From positions 1 through 5,616 of the forward strand of contig JAEORV010000134.1 in the NCBI GenBank assembly GCA_016840695.1: 5,616 bases of DNA, in the 5' to 3' direction. Positions within the stretch are counted from its first letter, which is position 1. Each line of letters starts with the position of its first letter. Below, one piece after another: positions 4,708 to 5,616 of this stretch. The translations under genes and the position numbers were made by a program. A model generated the notes under the pieces. The model was not told the origin of the DNA, ran no database searches, and was given only the letters and a program-made list of their open reading frames with translations. The stretch comes from Promethearchaeota archaeon (GTDB taxonomy: Archaea > Asgardarchaeota > Lokiarchaeia > Sigyniarchaeales > SOKP01).

Positions 4708-5616
4708 TTAATATTCTACTACTTCACACGCTTGCCTATCACATTGGATAGTGATTTTAATATCAACAGCGCTATAACCCTTTACAAAACTTAAAAGGGG
4801 ATTAATATCTAATTCAACTATTTCTGGAAAATCATTAACTAGTTGAGATAATCTTAATAACACATCAAGAATAGCCTCTATATCGGAGGATGGTTCACCC
4901 CTTACTCCTTGTAATAACTTATATATTTTAGTACTTTCTATTAATTTTCTTGCATCATTTTTCGTAAACTTGTAAGCTAAAGCAAAATGAATATCCGCAA
5001 AAACATCAACATATATACCGCCTGACCCAAACATTAATAATGGCCCAAATCCCGGGTCTTTAGTCATTCCGACTATGATCTCGTTGCTTTTCTTCTCTTT
5101 CTTGAAGTTTATCATTTCTTGTACTTCTATCCCATAAATTCTTGCGTTGGCAGGGCCAAATTTCTTAACTTTATCGATAATTTGAATGAAAGCCTCGTAT
5201 GCTTGTTGAGGGGTTTCAATATTCAATGCGATTCCACCCACATCAGTTTTATGTATGATTTGTGGGCTCACGATCTTCATGACTGCCCTACCAGTTACTT
5301 CTTGCAATGCTCCTGCTTGACGAGGAGTTCGAGCTAATCTAGTTTTAGGAGCTTTTATACCGTAACAATCAAAAACTTCGCTAGTTTCATAACTTAATAA
5401 CACGGATCTCCCGTCATCTCGAGCGACATCAAAAATCTCTTGAACCCTTTCTTTATTCACTTCAAAAGTGGGGATTTCTAACTCGTCAATAGGAGTTAAT
5501 TTTAAGAATTCGCCTCGCTTGATTAATGTTTTAAGCGAATGTGCGGCTCTATCGGGAAAATGATAACAAGGAATCCGATTTTGTTTCAAGTATTCTCTTC
5601 CTTCAGAAATTGATTT
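4708..5616 (-). CDS. ADP-forming acyl-CoA synthetase, C-terminal part with ATP-grasp domain (5' end outside the window)
   Basis: An NDP-forming acetate/acyl-CoA ligase: acyl-CoA + ADP + Pi gives acid + CoA + ATP, the energy-conserving step of archaeal peptide and sugar fermentation. The 302 visible residues begin inside the alpha part (EGREYLKQNRIPCYHFPDRA, then AHSLKTL). After a linker at 38-55 comes the beta, ATP-grasp_5 domain: VLLSYETSEVFDCYGIKAP at 73-90, HKTDVGG at 122-128, EIIVGMTKDPGFGPLLMFGS at 179-198 with GG at 199-200, RGEPSSD at 239-245, and metal-binding ELDINPL at 268-274. Alpha and beta are fused on one polypeptide, with about 400 more residues expected beyond the right edge. 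A TTG at 5587-5589 could look like a start, but the frame is open through 5616 with alpha-domain sequence, so it is internal. The gene ends in TAA, 32 bases before the BioD-like/DRTGG gene, a likely operon partner. Acyl specificity cannot be read from this part. Confidence 0.92.
   Translation of the reverse strand, partial: KSISEGREYLKQNRIPCYHFPDRAAHSLKTLIKRGEFLKLTPIDELEIPTFEVNKERVQEIFDVARDDGRSVLLSYETSEVFDCYGIKAPKTRLARTPRQAGALQEVTGRAVMKIVSPQIIHKTDVGGIALNIETPQQAYEAFIQIIDKVKKFGPANARIYGIEVQEMINFKKEKKSNEIIVGMTKDPGFGPLLMFGSGGIYVDVFADIHFALAYKFTKNDARKLIESTKIYKLLQGVRGEPSSDIEAILDVLLRLSQLVNDFPEIVELDINPLLSFVKGYSAVDIKITIQCDRQACEVVEY

Noticed and set aside
5119..5337. Plus-strand 72-residue open frame opposite the acyl-CoA synthetase
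   Set aside because: The minus strand here encodes conserved ATP-grasp motifs. The antisense product is unlike any protein I know.
5587..5589. TTG as the start of the acyl-CoA synthetase gene
   Set aside because: The frame stays open to the window edge, and the preceding residues KSISEGREY fit the alpha-domain sequence, so the codon is internal and the gene is cut by the window.

Overview
The window is AT-rich (roughly one third G+C by eye) and looks archaeal. The protein families, the AT-rich TATA-like boxes about 25 bases upstream of likely transcript starts, the T-run terminators and the weak Shine-Dalgarno sequences all fit. The strongest lineage hint is an ADP-forming acyl-CoA synthetase followed by a BioD-like/DRTGG 'phosphotransacetylase family' protein that lacks the transferase domain. 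That pairing is common in Asgard and other uncultivated archaea, but I cannot fix the phylum from sequence alone.

Layout. On the plus strand, 107-1096 is a CPBP (CAAX/Abi-type) intramembrane protease reading frame, interrupted by one in-frame amber codon at 188-190. The uninterrupted ATG-started part is 329-1096. It is followed by an alpha/beta hydrolase with a Ser nucleophile (1163-1975). The minus-strand genes face it. A haloalkane-dehalogenase-like alpha/beta hydrolase with an Asp nucleophile (start best placed at 2919, end 2023) converges tail-to-tail with the first hydrolase. Upstream of it, reading leftward, are a small four-helix membrane protein of unknown function (3435-3064), the BioD-like/DRTGG protein (4675-3602) and the C-terminal part of an ADP-forming acyl-CoA synthetase (5616-4708). 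The synthetase gene runs off the right edge of the window.

How the genes relate. The synthetase and the BioD-like/DRTGG gene are 32 bases apart on one strand and very probably form an operon. The synthetase makes ATP from acyl-CoA, ADP and phosphate. Its partner keeps the N-terminal and DRTGG domains of bacterial phosphotransacetylase but not the catalytic domain, so a regulatory or assembly role is a reasonable inference. The membrane protein and the dehalogenase-like gene each seem to have their own promoter and T-run terminator. Nothing ties the plus-strand protease and hydrolase functionally to the rest.

Most notable points: the amber codon at a place where relatives usually carry Trp, a perfect 16-bp palindrome touching the TATA box of the small membrane protein gene, the class-I haloalkane dehalogenase signature in an apparent archaeon, and an Arg-rich P-loop in the BioD-like protein. 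I saw no tRNA, rRNA, CRISPR array or insertion sequence.
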